NCBI GenBank assembly: GCA_008711295.1
Contig: VUYV01000404.1
Location: 149,136-213,135, forward strand
Origin: Anarhynchus alexandrinus
Lineage: Eukaryota > Chordata > Aves > Charadriiformes > Charadriidae
Length of the DNA stretch: 64,000 nucleotides
Direction: 5' to 3'
Shown: in pieces, positions 24,721 to 38,600 of the stretch
How positions within the stretch are numbered: the stretch's first letter is position 1
Layout of the letters: the number at the start of each line of letters is the position of its first letter
Program-made: the position numbers and the translations under genes
The notes under the pieces: generated by a model
The model's database searches: none
The model's input: the letters and a program-made list of their open reading frames with translations, nothing else
What the model was told of the DNA's origin: nothing

Positions 24721-27700
24721 TTGCACTTTCTAGATCTCTAGATAAAGGATTCGCATCCATCTGAGAACCCTTTGTGCCTCTGCCTTTAGTAGAATCAAGA
24801 TTAAATTGAAGAAGAATTTGTAAGTTGTCTGAAATTTGCATGATAACTAATATTCCAAAGGGTTGCGTCAGTGATCCAAATTTGTGAGGGGGGTGGTGAA
24901 GGGGAGGAAAGAGGAAAGCAGGAAGAGAGACTGTTAAGAAATGATCGGTTTTTATTGGGGTTTTTTTTTTCTTTCACTTGTTTATTGGTTTGTTTATTTG
25001 GTTTGGAAGGTTGTGTTGTTTTGTTCTGCTTGAAGGTTTAAGCAAAGACTCTCATCATGTTCTAATTACTAGATACATATTTCAGGTGCTAACATGATAC
25101 GGGTACTATAAGGAATGAGCATTTTACAAAAAAATATGGGCTACAAAACAGTGGGATGTAACTGTGTTCAGATTTACATCAGGCTCTACTCCCTGCTTTC
25201 CTATGTGACTAAGAATTCAGTGTCTCCCTTTCCCTTTTTTTTTTTACTTTGTTACGTATGACAATCATAATCATCTGTGGACTTACTAAAGCGGAAAAAA
25301 TGGCCAGAGAGATTAATAAATCCTAAATTTCAGCTGTGAGTGAACAGCTAAAGATATGGTAAATGGGAGACCATAATTTAACATATAAGCTGAGCTAAAT
25401 GACAAGTTTTTGCTGTCCACATAATACACTGTTGTGATATACACACACAGCAAAAAAGAGGCACAAAAAGGAAAAAGGACAATGTTTCATACATTATCAG
25501 CTTCTAAAATGACTTAAAAAATGTTGTGGGTGAGGGAGAAGTTAAAAGTGATGGCCTATATGTTGAAGGGGATGAGAGATTAGGGAGTAGAGCAGGGTAG
25601 TTAATCAGCTTAAATTTAAGAGTTATATGCTTAAAATTACTTTTCCCCACAGATGCCTAAGCTGTTAAGGCTGAAATAAAAACTTTGATTTCATTCACCA
25701 GTCTCACTAAGTAGTTAGGCTGAAGAATTCCAGCATCAGCCACTCACACAGCAGTGCAGAGAAGTGGGTAGAAGCCCTTTGTAATTGTGTATTATCCTTG
25801 ATTAAATCCTGGTGAGAGCACTGCCACAACCCCTGGCTGCCGTGCTTATATGTGTGCTCATGGCCTCCTGAAAGAAATACTTGCATTCCATCTTATACTA
25901 ATGACAAGATACATGGTTAAGGCATACTTAAATTTGGTCAATGCTATCTATTGTCTTTGCAAACCAAATTCAATGACACTCATATACTCAGAAATGTAGC
26001 ATCCAAGTTACCTGTCTCATAGCCAGTACTGTGCCCCTTCTCCAAAGACTACTTCCAAACCTACACATTTTTACTAGAAAGCTGCACCGAATTAATGACC
26101 GAAATGTCCAGATTACTCTGTATAGAGAAAATAATCTGCTTATGCTTACACTGTTTTCAGCCTACACTATCCTGTCCATTGTATACATAATGCCATCCAC
26201 AACAGTACTTGTACCTATCTAGCATTACACTTAGGGACCTCATTTAACTTTCACCTCACTGCTAATGACCTTTAAACAAAAGGCCACCTATGTCTGAATT
26301 GCAAAAAAATAATTTGGGAGAAAACTCCTCTGTAAATTTTGGTTTTTGCAGTTTTGCTTTATTTTGACTTCAGCAAAACCAGAGGTGTTATCCATATAGC
26401 ATTCTCCAAGCCAAGAAAAAGTAATGAAATATTGTTTAAAATGAAGTAAACCTGAGTAAGGGAAAAGAGCCCAACTCTTCTAGATTTAACCCAAAAACAT
26501 GAGAGTCTATGGGTTGTGTTTTAAATCCTTGAAAGAGATAAGCGTTGAGATGACTTTATTTCATTCAGAAAACCTTCTAATATGTAAGATACTACACAAT
26601 TATAATGGGACAATATTATATAGCAAACTTTCAACAGTCTAGAAGAAACAACTTTGTAAATATTCAATTAATATCATTTTACTAATAACTTTTTCCTTTC
26701 TACCATGCATTTCTAGAAGACTAAGTATCAGTGAGTAAATTAAATTTGTATTCATCACAAATCTAACTACTTGTGTGTAACTTCTATTACAACAAAGTAC
26801 TTGCGAATGAAACAGGTCAAACTTTATGGAACCACAACTTATAGTTCAATTTTCTATTGGTATTTTAGGTTCGCCTGCCTTGCACAAAGACTATTTCAGC
26901 AATCTTTCCTTTACATACAAATCAATGTAATAGTTATAAAGTTAATACATCATAAAATACAGTGTTTTACAAGGAAAAGCCCAGAGTTATTGCACCATTT
27001 TTCTTTATGTGATGATTACTGTTCAAAGGTCTAAACAGTCTATGAAACAAGGAAGGTTTAAAAAAATGCTTTGTCTTTTTAGTGCTGTAGTTAAAAAAAG
27101 TGCATCTCTCTTCTGTAATTTGAAATAAAGAGGTTTGATGTTCTTTTTTTCTATTTTGTTTTTTCTTAAAAAAAAAAAAGCTTAAAAATTAATGACCTCA
27201 AGTTGAAACGGAGCCTGGAATAATTTCAGCCCCCTGAAAAGCACTTGAGTAAGTTACAAGCATTTAAAAATCTATGAGCTATGTAATGAAAACTGCATTT
27301 CAACATGACATTTCCTTATTAGCACTGTCTTCCACAGTCTTTCAAAAACTGCTTAAGCACCATCTGAGCTTTGTATCTATAAGTTACACACATGCACATC
27401 TTCCTCTGCTTCCCAGCAATACATCGTGAACAACTAGACACACGGGTGAGATTTGCAGCTGTACCCTTTTTGCAGATATGAACATGCTTAATTGTTAAAA
27501 CTGCAAAGAGAGAGTAAGCATCCTACTGACTAATCTCAGTTTCCTACAGGCAGGTTTAACTGTGTCCGTGAGCGCACAGCAGTAAAATAAGCCAGCTCTT
27601 AACAGACATAGCTGAGGAACAAGGAACAAGGTGTCAACTTTCTTGAGCCTACAAAGCCTAGCTCTGCTCCACTATGGTTAACATTGAAACTGAGCCAACA

Positions 27701-27724
27701 AGGTGGCTTATACCTAAGCTGAGC

Positions 27725-27738
27725 CTTAATTAATTAAG
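27725..27738. promoter_or_regulatory. 14-bp perfect palindrome with overlapping TAATTA homeobox cores
   Basis: CTTAATTAATTAAG is identical to its reverse complement and contains overlapping TAATTA cores, the classic paired-class homeodomain half-site arrangement. It lies in AT-rich intron, where such strings arise by chance. No conservation evidence is available here. Confidence 0.2.
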
Positions 27739-28990
27739 TTAGATAGTTGAATCACAAATCCAAAGTTCATGTCCATGGAGATTTATCAGAGCAGTCTTGT
27801 TGCATGTACAGGGGATCGTTTAAGTTGAAAAGTCATGTGTGAGCAAATAAACTATTCTGGTTCCCAGAGCACTGTAGAGCTTAACACACACAAGTTACGG
27901 AGGAGTCACCTCAGAATTAGCCAACCCATTTATGGGGTCTATGTATATAGCCTGTGCTATACATGGGCTATTCTGCTCCTGTGCAGTCACTGGGATGTAT
28001 GTGTGTGTGCTTAAGTTCCCTGGTGTTTATTTCTACAGATGTTCCAGGGAACAGCTGCACTTCCAAGGGTACCCTGACACAGGATATTCCCATCACACCT
28101 CAGGTAACAGGAAGCTGACTGTATTATGGAAAACTGCATGCTCCAAAATATGTTTACTAAAGAGGGGCCATAAAAGAAGAAAAAGCAGAGAATACAGATT
28201 GGTGAAAATACATAGGCCTTTACTGCCAGAGTAAAGAACTATTTTTTTTCATGAGCTACAGTAACAGAGAACAACTGCAGGTGTTGGAAGACACTGATTT
28301 GGCTTTTGTATTTGCCAGTGGCTATTTCCTTGAGTTAATGTGGTCATTTAGAAAAGATTCTCATGACTAAGAGCATCTGAAAAATGTGAAGCCTGCCAAT
28401 ACAGTAAGTAGACTATGCAGTGAAGATCCATTTTATATAAAGTACATTTTATTTTAAATTTAATATGACATGGATTTCCAGACAGGAGTGAATTACGTGG
28501 AAAACTGCATTAAACATCTGTCGTGAACTTTTAGTGTTTACTCTACAGGGGTCAGTATACACAGGATCAACACATTACTTAAGAATGAGGTGATAGTATT
28601 TCATATTCTCTGAAACCCAGTTACCTGCAGAGCTAACTGTGGCTGGGGAAACCAAAACTGCAAGTTGAATCACCCATCAAAACATCAGCTTATTTGTATA
28701 ATGCGAGTTGTATTACAAGAAAACTACTCTCTATCATCAGTTCTAACTATGACATGATTATAGAGTTCAGCTGGAAGTAGTTTTCACTTTAGTCCTTACC
28801 CTGTCATCGGAAATAGTATGTAGGAAAACCATGGTATTAAATTCTTCATTCTCAAACACCAGCATTTTTACCAGACATGGTCTTGCTGCTTAAAGGAACT
28901 TAAGACAGAGTCCTATATAACTCAATGCATTTTCCTAGCTCTCAGAAGGAGCTAACAGTAAGCCTCAGAATTTCATGACTTTTGGATGCA

Positions 28991-29029
28991 AAAGAAAAAA
29001 CAAAAACACACCCCCCACACCACAAAAAC
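28991..29029. repeat. A/C-only low-complexity tract
   Basis: An A-rich run merging into CACACCCCCCACACCACAAAAAC, similar in composition to the other A/C tracts in the window. Confidence 0.7.
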
Positions 29030-30634
29030 TTTTACTAATTTGTTTATAGTAAGAAAGACTACATTTTTCATTCCCATTTTCACAAATTTGTTTTTCCTCT
29101 CTCTCCCTCAGAAATTTTGTATTCCGTTATTTTTGTAATGACTTTTTTAGGGAATGGAAGTCGTTATGCCTCAATGTAGTTTTACTCTTACTGACTGTGA
29201 TGACACGATGGATCAAATCCTGAACTACTCTACTGCATCATCAAGTCTCCTTGATGTTTTCACACATTTTAATAGGTATCAGTTGAGGTCAAAATGGGTA
29301 CCCACTCAGCTTCCAATGCAACTTAATGCTGCAGTAGGGTCTCTCGAAGTTTTTTGTGTATGTCCCTTTAGAAGACTATTTTAGTAGTTAAGGAGTACTG
29401 CACCACAGGGTGTATTTCTGGTGACAGCTCTTCTATTCATTTACCAGCACAGAACTGGAATAGGTTTAAAAACAACTGCAGTATTCAGTACCACCTGGAC
29501 ACTCCCCTACCTCAGCAAGAATCCTATACTACCTTCTACTACTACCAAGCACCACCCTTCCAGGTGCTTGGGTCACTGGGGTAAAACACCATCTAACACA
29601 ACACAAATTGCTTTTAAGCTGAATCAAGCTGACTTTGATTTTAACAAGATTTCAAATACTTTCATTTTAGTGACACTCAAAAAGCCCCTCACTCTTTATT
29701 ATGCTTCTTGAAGTTGGACAGGTTGAGGTCTATCATTTCCCCAAAAACCAAAACTGAAGCAAATTAATGGCATTGGCAAAAACTATTGGTAGCCATTTTC
29801 AGCTTGCTAAATTATTTTCCAGCCTATCCGAGGTGTCACGCTGTTTTTATTTTCTGCACAGGTAAAATTCTGCCGTTTGTGCCACTGTATTCAGGTTTTG
29901 AAATTACTGCACAAGCACAGCAGCATCCAGAAAAGCAGATTAAAAACTGTACCTGTGCTGGCCTGTCAGCATTTCTAATATGACTGTTATTTAAATTTAG
30001 CTTTGACAGCAAGTTAAATATTAGTTTAATTGCAAATTACACTCTAAATCAAATTTTCTAGTAGGGGCAAGGAATGTTTGCTATTGACTGATGGTTTAAT
30101 TTATTTCTAACAGGGACTGAAAAGACTTCTCTTGCAATTGTAACTCGAAAGAAAATGGAACAGATGATTGAATGAAAAAAGAACACCTTTGTTCATATAC
30201 GTTTAAAGGGAATTTTGGGCATAATAAAAACACCAACTTAAAATCTTGTACAGACTCATAGGTTGTGAAATGCAAAGACCAGAAGTACCTTTTTGAACTT
30301 TTTAAACCACTAAAGGAAAGAAAAGAAAGTGATTGAGCAGGAACAACATTTGAGAGATTGCCTTTATATTTTGTTTTAAATAACTTCCTGAATATTGTAA
30401 AAAAATTCTGTGAGTCACTTAAGAGTTTGAGGCCAATCCTCCCTGTTGCCACATACTGCTACTACTATTATTAAAAAAGACTGGATTCCTCAAAACATTC
30501 AAATACGAATTATTGACTTTTAGTGATTGCTAGATGCTTAATATGGCTAGTTTGAGGATGTCCCACCACTATGAGATATTAGATCATTTATTTACACAGC
30601 CAAACATGAATCTGGTAGGCCAATATTAAGTTTG

Positions 30635-30666
30635 AAAAAAAAAACAACAAAAACCCAACACACACT
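30635..30666. repeat. A/C-only low-complexity tract
   Basis: An A10 run followed by CAACAAAAACCCAACACACAC. Confidence 0.7.
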
Positions 30667-33600
30667 AACGTACTACTTGGCCCCAAAAAAAGAAATATGA
30701 CTAAAATTAATAGACTCTATAATAAAGTGAGTGGAAGCAATAATGCCTCATTCTTATGCTCCCCCAAAGCCAAAACTATCTTTCACATACACACCACTGC
30801 TCGCTCCTTCTGGGTGCACCACTCTGCATCATGGATTCTGTACTTCAAGAACTTACAAGACTGGGATATCAACTTGACTACCTGGCATAAGGAGTGTTAT
30901 TTACTGCCTTTTTTAAGCAGTGGTGCCACTGCCAGTGTCCTGATGATACAAAGATTTAGGTGAATGATAAAAATGAGGGGGAGGAGATGTATTCTTTCAC
31001 CCACTACACTGAAGATCATGTTTATTAAAAGCACTAGAAAGCAACAGAGAGACTTGAAAACAACTTAAAATACCAGTGGCTGTTTTATCTTTCTTTCCCG
31101 GAACATTCTGAGAAAACTTCCATAAGTAATCACAGTAATTTTGCCTTATTTATGTTTCCGAAAAAAAAGGGGAATTCAAAAAATATGCAGTATCCCTAGA
31201 AATGCTTTATTCTTTAACTGAGAAAAGAGTTTTTTTAGACTTACTTGAAAATAAACTTGGAATTATTTCTCATTCTGAGCTAAGTTATTTTACTGTGAAA
31301 TTATTTTACAAACATTGAAAAAAAAGTGTTATTTCTGACAAAGGTTTAATAATGTTGTGTCATTTACTACACATACTGTTAACTGAAATAAAGTGCTAAT
31401 TTTACACTTTGTGTTTAATCTAGAGAAATCAAACTTTTTACCGTATTTACATTTGTACAATCTATCTGTACTGCAGGTCTTAAATGAACCCAAAAGTGGT
31501 TTACTTATATCGCAACACTCAACCTCTACTTCAAAGAGATAATTTTAATAAAGTTAAACACACACATTAACAGACTGAATATATAGTACCTGCTTAATTG
31601 GTATACAAATAATAATAAATATAGAAAGTTATTCTAGTAATTCTAATATTTGAGAAAAATTAGCTAAGCTCAGACAACATAGGCTGTTTCTTAGCTTAAG
31701 ATTCTGTAATGAACCCTGAAGAGTTATTTTCCTTGTAAATCAGAATTCTTTCTGAAGAATTCTCAAAAATATTAAGAAATCTTACTATTATAGTTCCTAA
31801 AAGGATGCAGCAAATTTTTCACATAGTTTGTCCCTACCTACTGTAAAATGTAGGTACAAATGGAAGCCTTAAGTCATTCTCTGTCGTGTTTCCTGAAAGC
31901 TCTGCCCTCTTTGCTCTCTGGTAGTTGCAAGAAAATCTCTTTTTTCATCAAAAAAGACATGCCTATGTTTATGTGGAAGCCTGAAAATGCAAATTCTTAA
32001 GTTCAAAATCTGAAAGATTCAATAAAAGCAATCCAAAATAAGATACAAGGATTTTTGTTGGCCTATCTACAAATAGTCACACGCTTGGTACTGAAAATCC
32101 TGTCTGGGGGAAACTGACTCTCTCCCCCACTATACAGAAAAATAAATCCTTACGGTCTTGTTTCTGTAGGCACCAGTACAGCGACACAAGGCAAGAGGCC
32201 GTCTTGCTTCCCTTTCTGACACTGAACAGCCTTGTAGGAGTCAGAGGCAGAAGTCACTCTCTTCACAAGCTATTGTATAACCTACCAGTGCCATTGAAAA
32301 CACTGACGCTTTTCCAATTAATTTTAAAGAAATACTGTAAAGTTCCAATTTTAACATTCTTTCTACAGCACTCTGCTTGATGTCGTATAACAGTGATATA
32401 AAAGTGTTTCTTGCAACAAAAGGTGGTATCAGCTGTTTCCATATGTGAGTCACAACAGAAAAAATACTAGTTTCAGCATATGCACAAAACTAGCATGTGT
32501 GAACTTTGAAACAAACCACGCAGACCCCTGAGCAATCCAAAAGCCTATTTTAACACTTAATAATACTAAGAAGTTCAAGTCTCAAAACATTTCAGTGCTC
32601 CTTATCCTCCAGGGAGCCAGCTGCACATTGATCTCCCCAGTCATATAATGGTTGTTCCTTACAGGTCAGCCAAAGAAGAGATGGTGCTATACATCAAAAG
32701 AGGAAACTACTCCTATACATGCAAAAACAGGATATGCAACGCTTAGTGTAACACCAAGTCAGCAGCACGTGTGCTCTGTCTTGCTTCCTCTTCCCAGGTA
32801 GCTTGTAAGAGGCAGTCAAGTATGTGCTGTTCTCAGTGTCAAACCATTTACTGCCACACCGCGTACCAGCAACAGCCAGACATAATGGGTTTAGCTAGCA
32901 GAGCTGAGGACTGCACCAGGTATTCACACAGCAATCAAAGCATCAACCATAACTTACTCAAAGAACTGAAACAAAGAGTCAAATTCCAAATTAAAAAGAA
33001 AATAGGGCACAGAAATATCTTTCTCCTCTGGAGACAAAAGTACATTATCTGTGTAAGCCTCCACTTTTATTTATATACCCATGTAGGAATAAACTTAAAC
33101 TACTCACCATGCAAGTGAATACAACAATCTTTTTCCTACAGTGGAATAATTTCTTATTTTAACAAAACAAACAAACAAGGATTGATTTTAGCAACTGAAA
33201 GCTTTCACCCTATTAAAATTTGACAGGTAGGAGTAAAGCATTTTTAAAAACTGTTGACAGGTTTACTTGGAGGATACACAGGCACATCAGGCAAGAACAT
33301 AAAAAAATGACAATCAAATCAGGAAAATATAATTTGAATTCTCATGTTTTACTAGCAGCAAAGATAAAATATTTAGATGTTAGTTCAAAATGCTCTTTTG
33401 TTTATTACTGTATTTGCTTGTTTCACTGAAACTGATACTAGGCAGATGAAGTATAAATACATACAAAACCAAAATAATGCATAACAAAATACTGAAAAGA
33501 TTTTGATGGCAGATATTGTTCCTTTAATCCTCCTCTTTAGTTTCAAAAAGTGCCATTAACAGAAGAGAGAGCGGGAAAGAATAAACAGCTGCTCAAGTCG

Positions 33601-34902
33601 GTTTTGGGGCTTTTTAAAGTACTAAAGAAACAAAACATTAATTCATTACCTTGGGAATTAAAGACCAAAAAGCAAATAATAAATTGTTACAGAATATCTT
33701 CTTTACAAATAAATTCATAAATTTTCATGTCAGATTTGATCCTTAGTACAGTTCTGGGGAGTCTAAAGCAAAAATGCAAAATATGTGTTCAAAAACTGGC
33801 TTATAGTTCTGCTTTGTCTGAAATCTATAGAAATGGTGTGGAAAGAAGGAAGACACAGGGACTGAACTCAATTCTTTTGCTCTCTAATGCTTCTTCCTGG
33901 TACTGTTACCATGGTTCACATAATAACTTCATGTGTATGCCCATAGAATTGTTTTCCTGATTTTTAGTTTTATCAGATTAAAACAAGTACATTTGTTTCA
34001 ATTATCATAATACTGGAAAAGAGGCTTACTGGTAGAGGTACAATCAACGCATTATTAATGTATTATTTTACTGTCCTTAAAGGTGTGTTACGCTGTCATA
34101 GCCCAACAAGAGGGGATTGAATAGTTATAATTTTGCAGTACGAGAAAACCCACAGCTAAGGATGAAAATTTTTAAATTTATAAATACAACTGAAATACTT
34201 TTAAGACTAACTATTGTTTAATACCCAACAGACACAATACCTCAAGAAACACTGAAAGTATAAATTCTATGTTTTAAAGACTTCACAATGTCTTTCTGAC
34301 AGACAAAAACTGTTTATAAAACTTCAAAACTTTGGAATGAAGGCAAAATATGATGTATGGTTCTAAAGAGTGTATCTCTTCAGCTGTTCTACTGCTAAAT
34401 AGTCTTTCATTACCTTAAACGTAGGATGGCTCTGCACTAAAAGTACTTGATGTCTGTTTGTGTCTACACAGGCTATACAGTCCTTCCTGGCTATATGCAC
34501 TGAAGTAACTGTACTTAATGGCAGACACCCAGTCCCGTGACTTCCTTTAACATACTTGCTATCTCATGTCTGTATCAGATATTTGCAAAGCCTAACCTAT
34601 GCTGTGATTTTGTGGCTCCGTTGGAGTAACAAGACTGGTATACAAGTCAGTACAGACATGCTGCACGTGTGAAAGCACACACTGGTTTTTGAGCTCTTAC
34701 AAGTAATTCCATTTTCAAAAGACATACCACTGCCATCTGTTTACAACACTACCTTGATCTGCGCTGCTTAAGTCAATCTATATCACTGCTAAAAATCTCG
34801 GGACAAATCAGCTTGAAATCCTCAGGCATAGTTTTTGTCAACCTATGAAGTAGGAGCCCCAGAAAAATTATTTAGTAAACAAACACACTGAAGAATCTCA
34901 GA

Positions 34903-35642
34903 TCATAGAATCATAGAATAATTTGGGTTGGAAGGGACCTTTACAGGTCATCTAGTCCAACCTCCCCTGCAATGAGCAGAGACATCTTCAACTAGATCAG
35001 GTTGCTCAGAGCCCCATTCAACCTGACCCTAAATGCTTCCAGGGATGGAGCATCTACCATCTCTCTGGGCAGCCTGTTCCAGTGTTTCACCACCCTCATC
35101 ATAAAAAATGTCTTCCTAATATCTTGTCTAAATCCCTCTTTTAGTTTAAAGCCATTACCCCTTGTCCTATTGCACCAGGCCGTACTAAAAAGTTTGTCCC
35201 CATCTTTCTTATAAGCCCCCTTTAAGTACTGAGAGGCTGCTATAAAGTCTCCCTGGAGCCTTCTCTTCTCCAGGCTGAACAACCCCAACGTTCTCAGCTT
35301 CTCCTCATAAGAGAGGTGTTCCAGCCCTCTGATCATTATTGTGGTTCAAAAACAGCCCCACTATATTTGGTAATCAACTCGCAAAAGATCTNTGCTCTCA
35401 ATCCCTTCATCCCACAGACTGCATTGATACCAGGGGTTGCCCCGACCCAGGTGCAGGACCTTGCAATTGGACTTGTTGAACCTCATGAGGCTCAAACAGG
35501 CCCACTTCTCGAGCTTGTCCAGGTCCCTCTGGATGGCATCCCATCCCTCAGGCGTGTTAACTGCAGAATTACTCAGCTTGGTGTCGTCTGCAAACTTGCT
35601 GAGGGTGCACTCGATCACACTGTCTTTGTCATTGATGAAGAT
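34903..35642 (-). mobile_element. CR1 LINE, 5'-truncated, internally broken at an assembly gap
   Basis: Read on the minus strand, the element ends at its left edge with the TCATAGAATCATAGAAT octamers and the GGTTGGAAGGGACCT motif. It encodes MIRGLEHLSYEEKL through HWNRLPREM to GALSNLI (114 codons, 35336-34992) and, further 5', [11 protein letters not shown] with the catalytic FADD intact (35583-35594) and [14 protein letters not shown]. Between them, CR1 homology stops near 35345. About 45 bp of unrelated sequence and an N (35392) follow, then CR1 resumes at 35393. Roughly 230 bp present in the copy at 5980-7261 are missing. The relatively intact frame suggests a fairly young insertion. Confidence 0.95.
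35392..35392. other. Single-N assembly gap inside CR1
   Basis: An isolated N where CR1 sequence resumes after a non-homologous 45-bp stretch. It probably marks a contig junction of unknown true size. Confidence 0.85.
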
Positions 35643-38600
35643 TTCTAAAAGAAAATGTTAGTAGTTGCCTGCACTAAATATGAATTACAAGCAGCAGTTG
35701 AACAGGTACAACTCCACTGGACAGATGTCCCTTCACTCCAATCTTTATGCCTGCTGTAATACTGCAGAATTACTTAACTGCAGAGTACAAAAGGGTTCAC
35801 TCTAGAAGCTTAAATTATGTACTTCTACCTACACAAAAATAAATGATTTTATTATGATATCCAATATCAATTTTCAGCCACAGCTATTTCTGCCACAAAT
35901 AGACAAGCTCAACTAAAGTACATTAAGATACACTTCTGTTACAGTAAGATAACTTAAATACCAGTGAAACTTTCTGCATACAGGTCCAATTTTTAAAAGG
36001 ATAGTGGGAGCCTACACTTCCCACGGACTTCAGAGGACAAGAAATGCTCAGCATATGTGAAAAAAGAGACTACCTTCTCTTGATTGTTTTTTCAGGTTTT
36101 GTTTTTAAAATTCCTAGTGCAAAATGGTTCAGTTTTGAGGACATCACTTGCATATTGGTTCTGGAAAAGCTCCTGAGATCTATAATCAAGCCCATTTTTT
36201 TCCTGTTTGCATATTACTGCAAGTAAGGATGATGATGCAGTTCAGACTCATATCACTGCAGCTGTGCAACTCCTTTTATTTCGTTTGGCTTGCAGTGATA
36301 ACTAATAAAATTCAATGAGCTTGTAAAGGAGAAAGTGAAGACAGAATGCAAACATTCAGAACTCAGAGAAAAATCAGACAGCAGATGCATGAGAACAAAA
36401 GGGATTTTGCTCACTCTTCCACAACACTACTATGCTACCAAGGATAAAATAACCTTTCAGTTTTCACTAAATGTATCAAATTTTGAAATGCATTTAATGA
36501 GTAAGATCCTTGAAAACAATTTCATCTTCAAGTTAAATAAACAACCATGACTTCTTTTATATCGGGAGGTTGGTAATATCTTCGCTGTGTATGTATTACC
36601 CTTACTTATCATATCAGAATTGGGTTATGTGAGTGGTCTAGAATTGCTTTTGCAAAGTGATTAGATAACATTAATATCTTAGCTGTATTCATCATTAGAC
36701 TCACTTTAAAATACTCCACTGAAATATTTTCTTGTTGGGAAATGCTGATGAGTCAGGAGCAAGATGTTACCTTGAAAGACAAGGGGTGAGGCTGAGTGGG
36801 AAGAAGGGAGGAATATTTCAAAAAGACCAAAACATTTCATCTTGAGCATTTTGAGAAAATAAAAGTACTACTTTGGTTTTTTTTAAAAACAAAACAAAAC
36901 AAAACCAACCCAAAAAACAGGTTTTTGCACAATTCTATTTGGAACCTCACAATATAGAGCACATGATTGTGCAGAGTTTAATTCTATTTTACTATATCAT
37001 AAGACAGGAAAACTAACCTTGCTACTCAGTGACGGGTAATCCTCAAAACATTAGCTGAGCCTACACATCACACCACTCTCTAAGTTATCAACTGTACACT
37101 ACCTAACTTTCTATTGATACACAGATATTTTAATAATAACCTCTTAAAGTAGAATGAACTTATAACGTATTTCCATTTTAAAATTATTAATCTGGGTGTT
37201 TAACTAATCATTTGTTTTCAGATACTTCTCTCTAGCTTTTTTGGGAAAAAACTGCCAAAACCCTTGAAAGACACAAAAACAAAAGTACCTTTTTCCCACG
37301 AGAGAAATAGCAAGTGCCCATTCTCAAAAGTCTGTAGAAGCATTGATTTAATTTCTCATTTTAGTTTTTTTTCAGCAGTAGACCAGCCTTTTCACATTCT
37401 ACTGGCGTTTTACAGTCTTTTAAAATATATAAAGAATAGCTCTAAATTCTCTGCAAGCCTAACAGATAAGCCTAACAGTCTTAACCTTGAAGCCCATCTT
37501 AAGTATGAAATAAGTGAAAAACGAGACAAAACCCCTCTGAAAGCCAAACAATATACTACATACTTAAAGTTATATAACATGAGTTATCAGTACAAAAGAT
37601 TTACAAAGAGGTTATTTGCTGTATTTAAAATTATGTAAATACAATGGCCTACTTCCTTTTCATACAGAAAATTAGTTCCAGCAGTAGAAAAAAAAGAAAG
37701 ATGATGTAAAAACTCACAGGATTTAGATATTACATCATTTATGTTTGGAAATTTCTATGTTAAAATTGCCTTTATACTTTCATATACGGATTCATTTTTT
37801 ATAATTAACATCATTTGAATCCCAGTCTTCAAAGCTGATTCTTCAGAATTAAAATCAGGATTCAACTCAAATCGCTAAGCCATCTGACGTGCAAATAACT
37901 CATATGAATAACTTCATTAGTTGTAATAGGATACTCAGGTGAGTATAGTTAGTCATGCTCAAGGATCTGCAGGATTAGACCCCCTTCCCAATTATATTTA
38001 CACAGAAACAGGTTGAAAATTTAACTCCTAGCTACTCGAATAAATACAGCTGCTTATTCAACAGTTACATTAGTCTGTCTGTTCTCCATATCCTCTGTGA
38101 TAAGGAAGTACATGAGAAAGGACTTCCCAGATACGCAAGTATAGCAAGGGTATGATGGGGAGCTCAGACAAAGAACCAAATAACTTTTTCCTGCCCAAGA
38201 GGTAAGATCATTTCGTATTTGCCATAACCAGACAACTAGACATGCTTTAAGACCTCCTTGCATATCACTTCTTTATGTCCCATTTCATTTTCTAACATCT
38301 TGTAGCTGGAAACCTTTAGTACCACCTCAGAAGGCTGGTCCAACAGCCTTGACAGACAGCTTGGTCCAACAAAGGCACCGTAGCAACTTCAGAGCATGGA
38401 GAAAAGGTAGGGTTTAGGGAATTGAATCCCAGGAGACAGAAATATAACAAGGCGAAGTCTTGCACCTAAGGAACTGTGGCAAGACGAGAAGTCAAGAAGC
38501 GGCAGTTCAGACCAACTGGATTTTACTCATTCAGAAACAGCACCAAGCTTCTGTAAGCCATTCAACACCCGCTGGGATCTAGAAGCAATTCATTTCTTTT

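Larger units (their letters stand above)
24721..34902. other. Long intronic stretch without supported genes
   Basis: AT-rich. It holds a T/G-rich block at 24953-25020, A-rich runs at 27168-27179, A/C tracts at 28991-29029 and 30635-30666, and a 14-bp homeodomain-like palindrome at 27725-27738. Several open frames of 76-118 codons (29154-29711 plus, 30096-30452 minus, 32771-33118 plus) have no domain signal. Confidence 0.5.

Noticed and set aside
30096..30452. 118-codon minus-strand open frame
   Set aside because: No motif and no flanking splice-site pair that would tie it to CTNND2. Length is within chance for a 64-kb window.
32771..33118. 115-codon plus-strand open frame
   Set aside because: No recognisable domain and wrong strand for the host gene.
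37264..37638. 124-codon plus-strand open frame
   Set aside because: Composition follows the AT-rich background, there is no domain, and it is antisense to CTNND2 with no splice or promoter support. A chance frame is the simplest reading.
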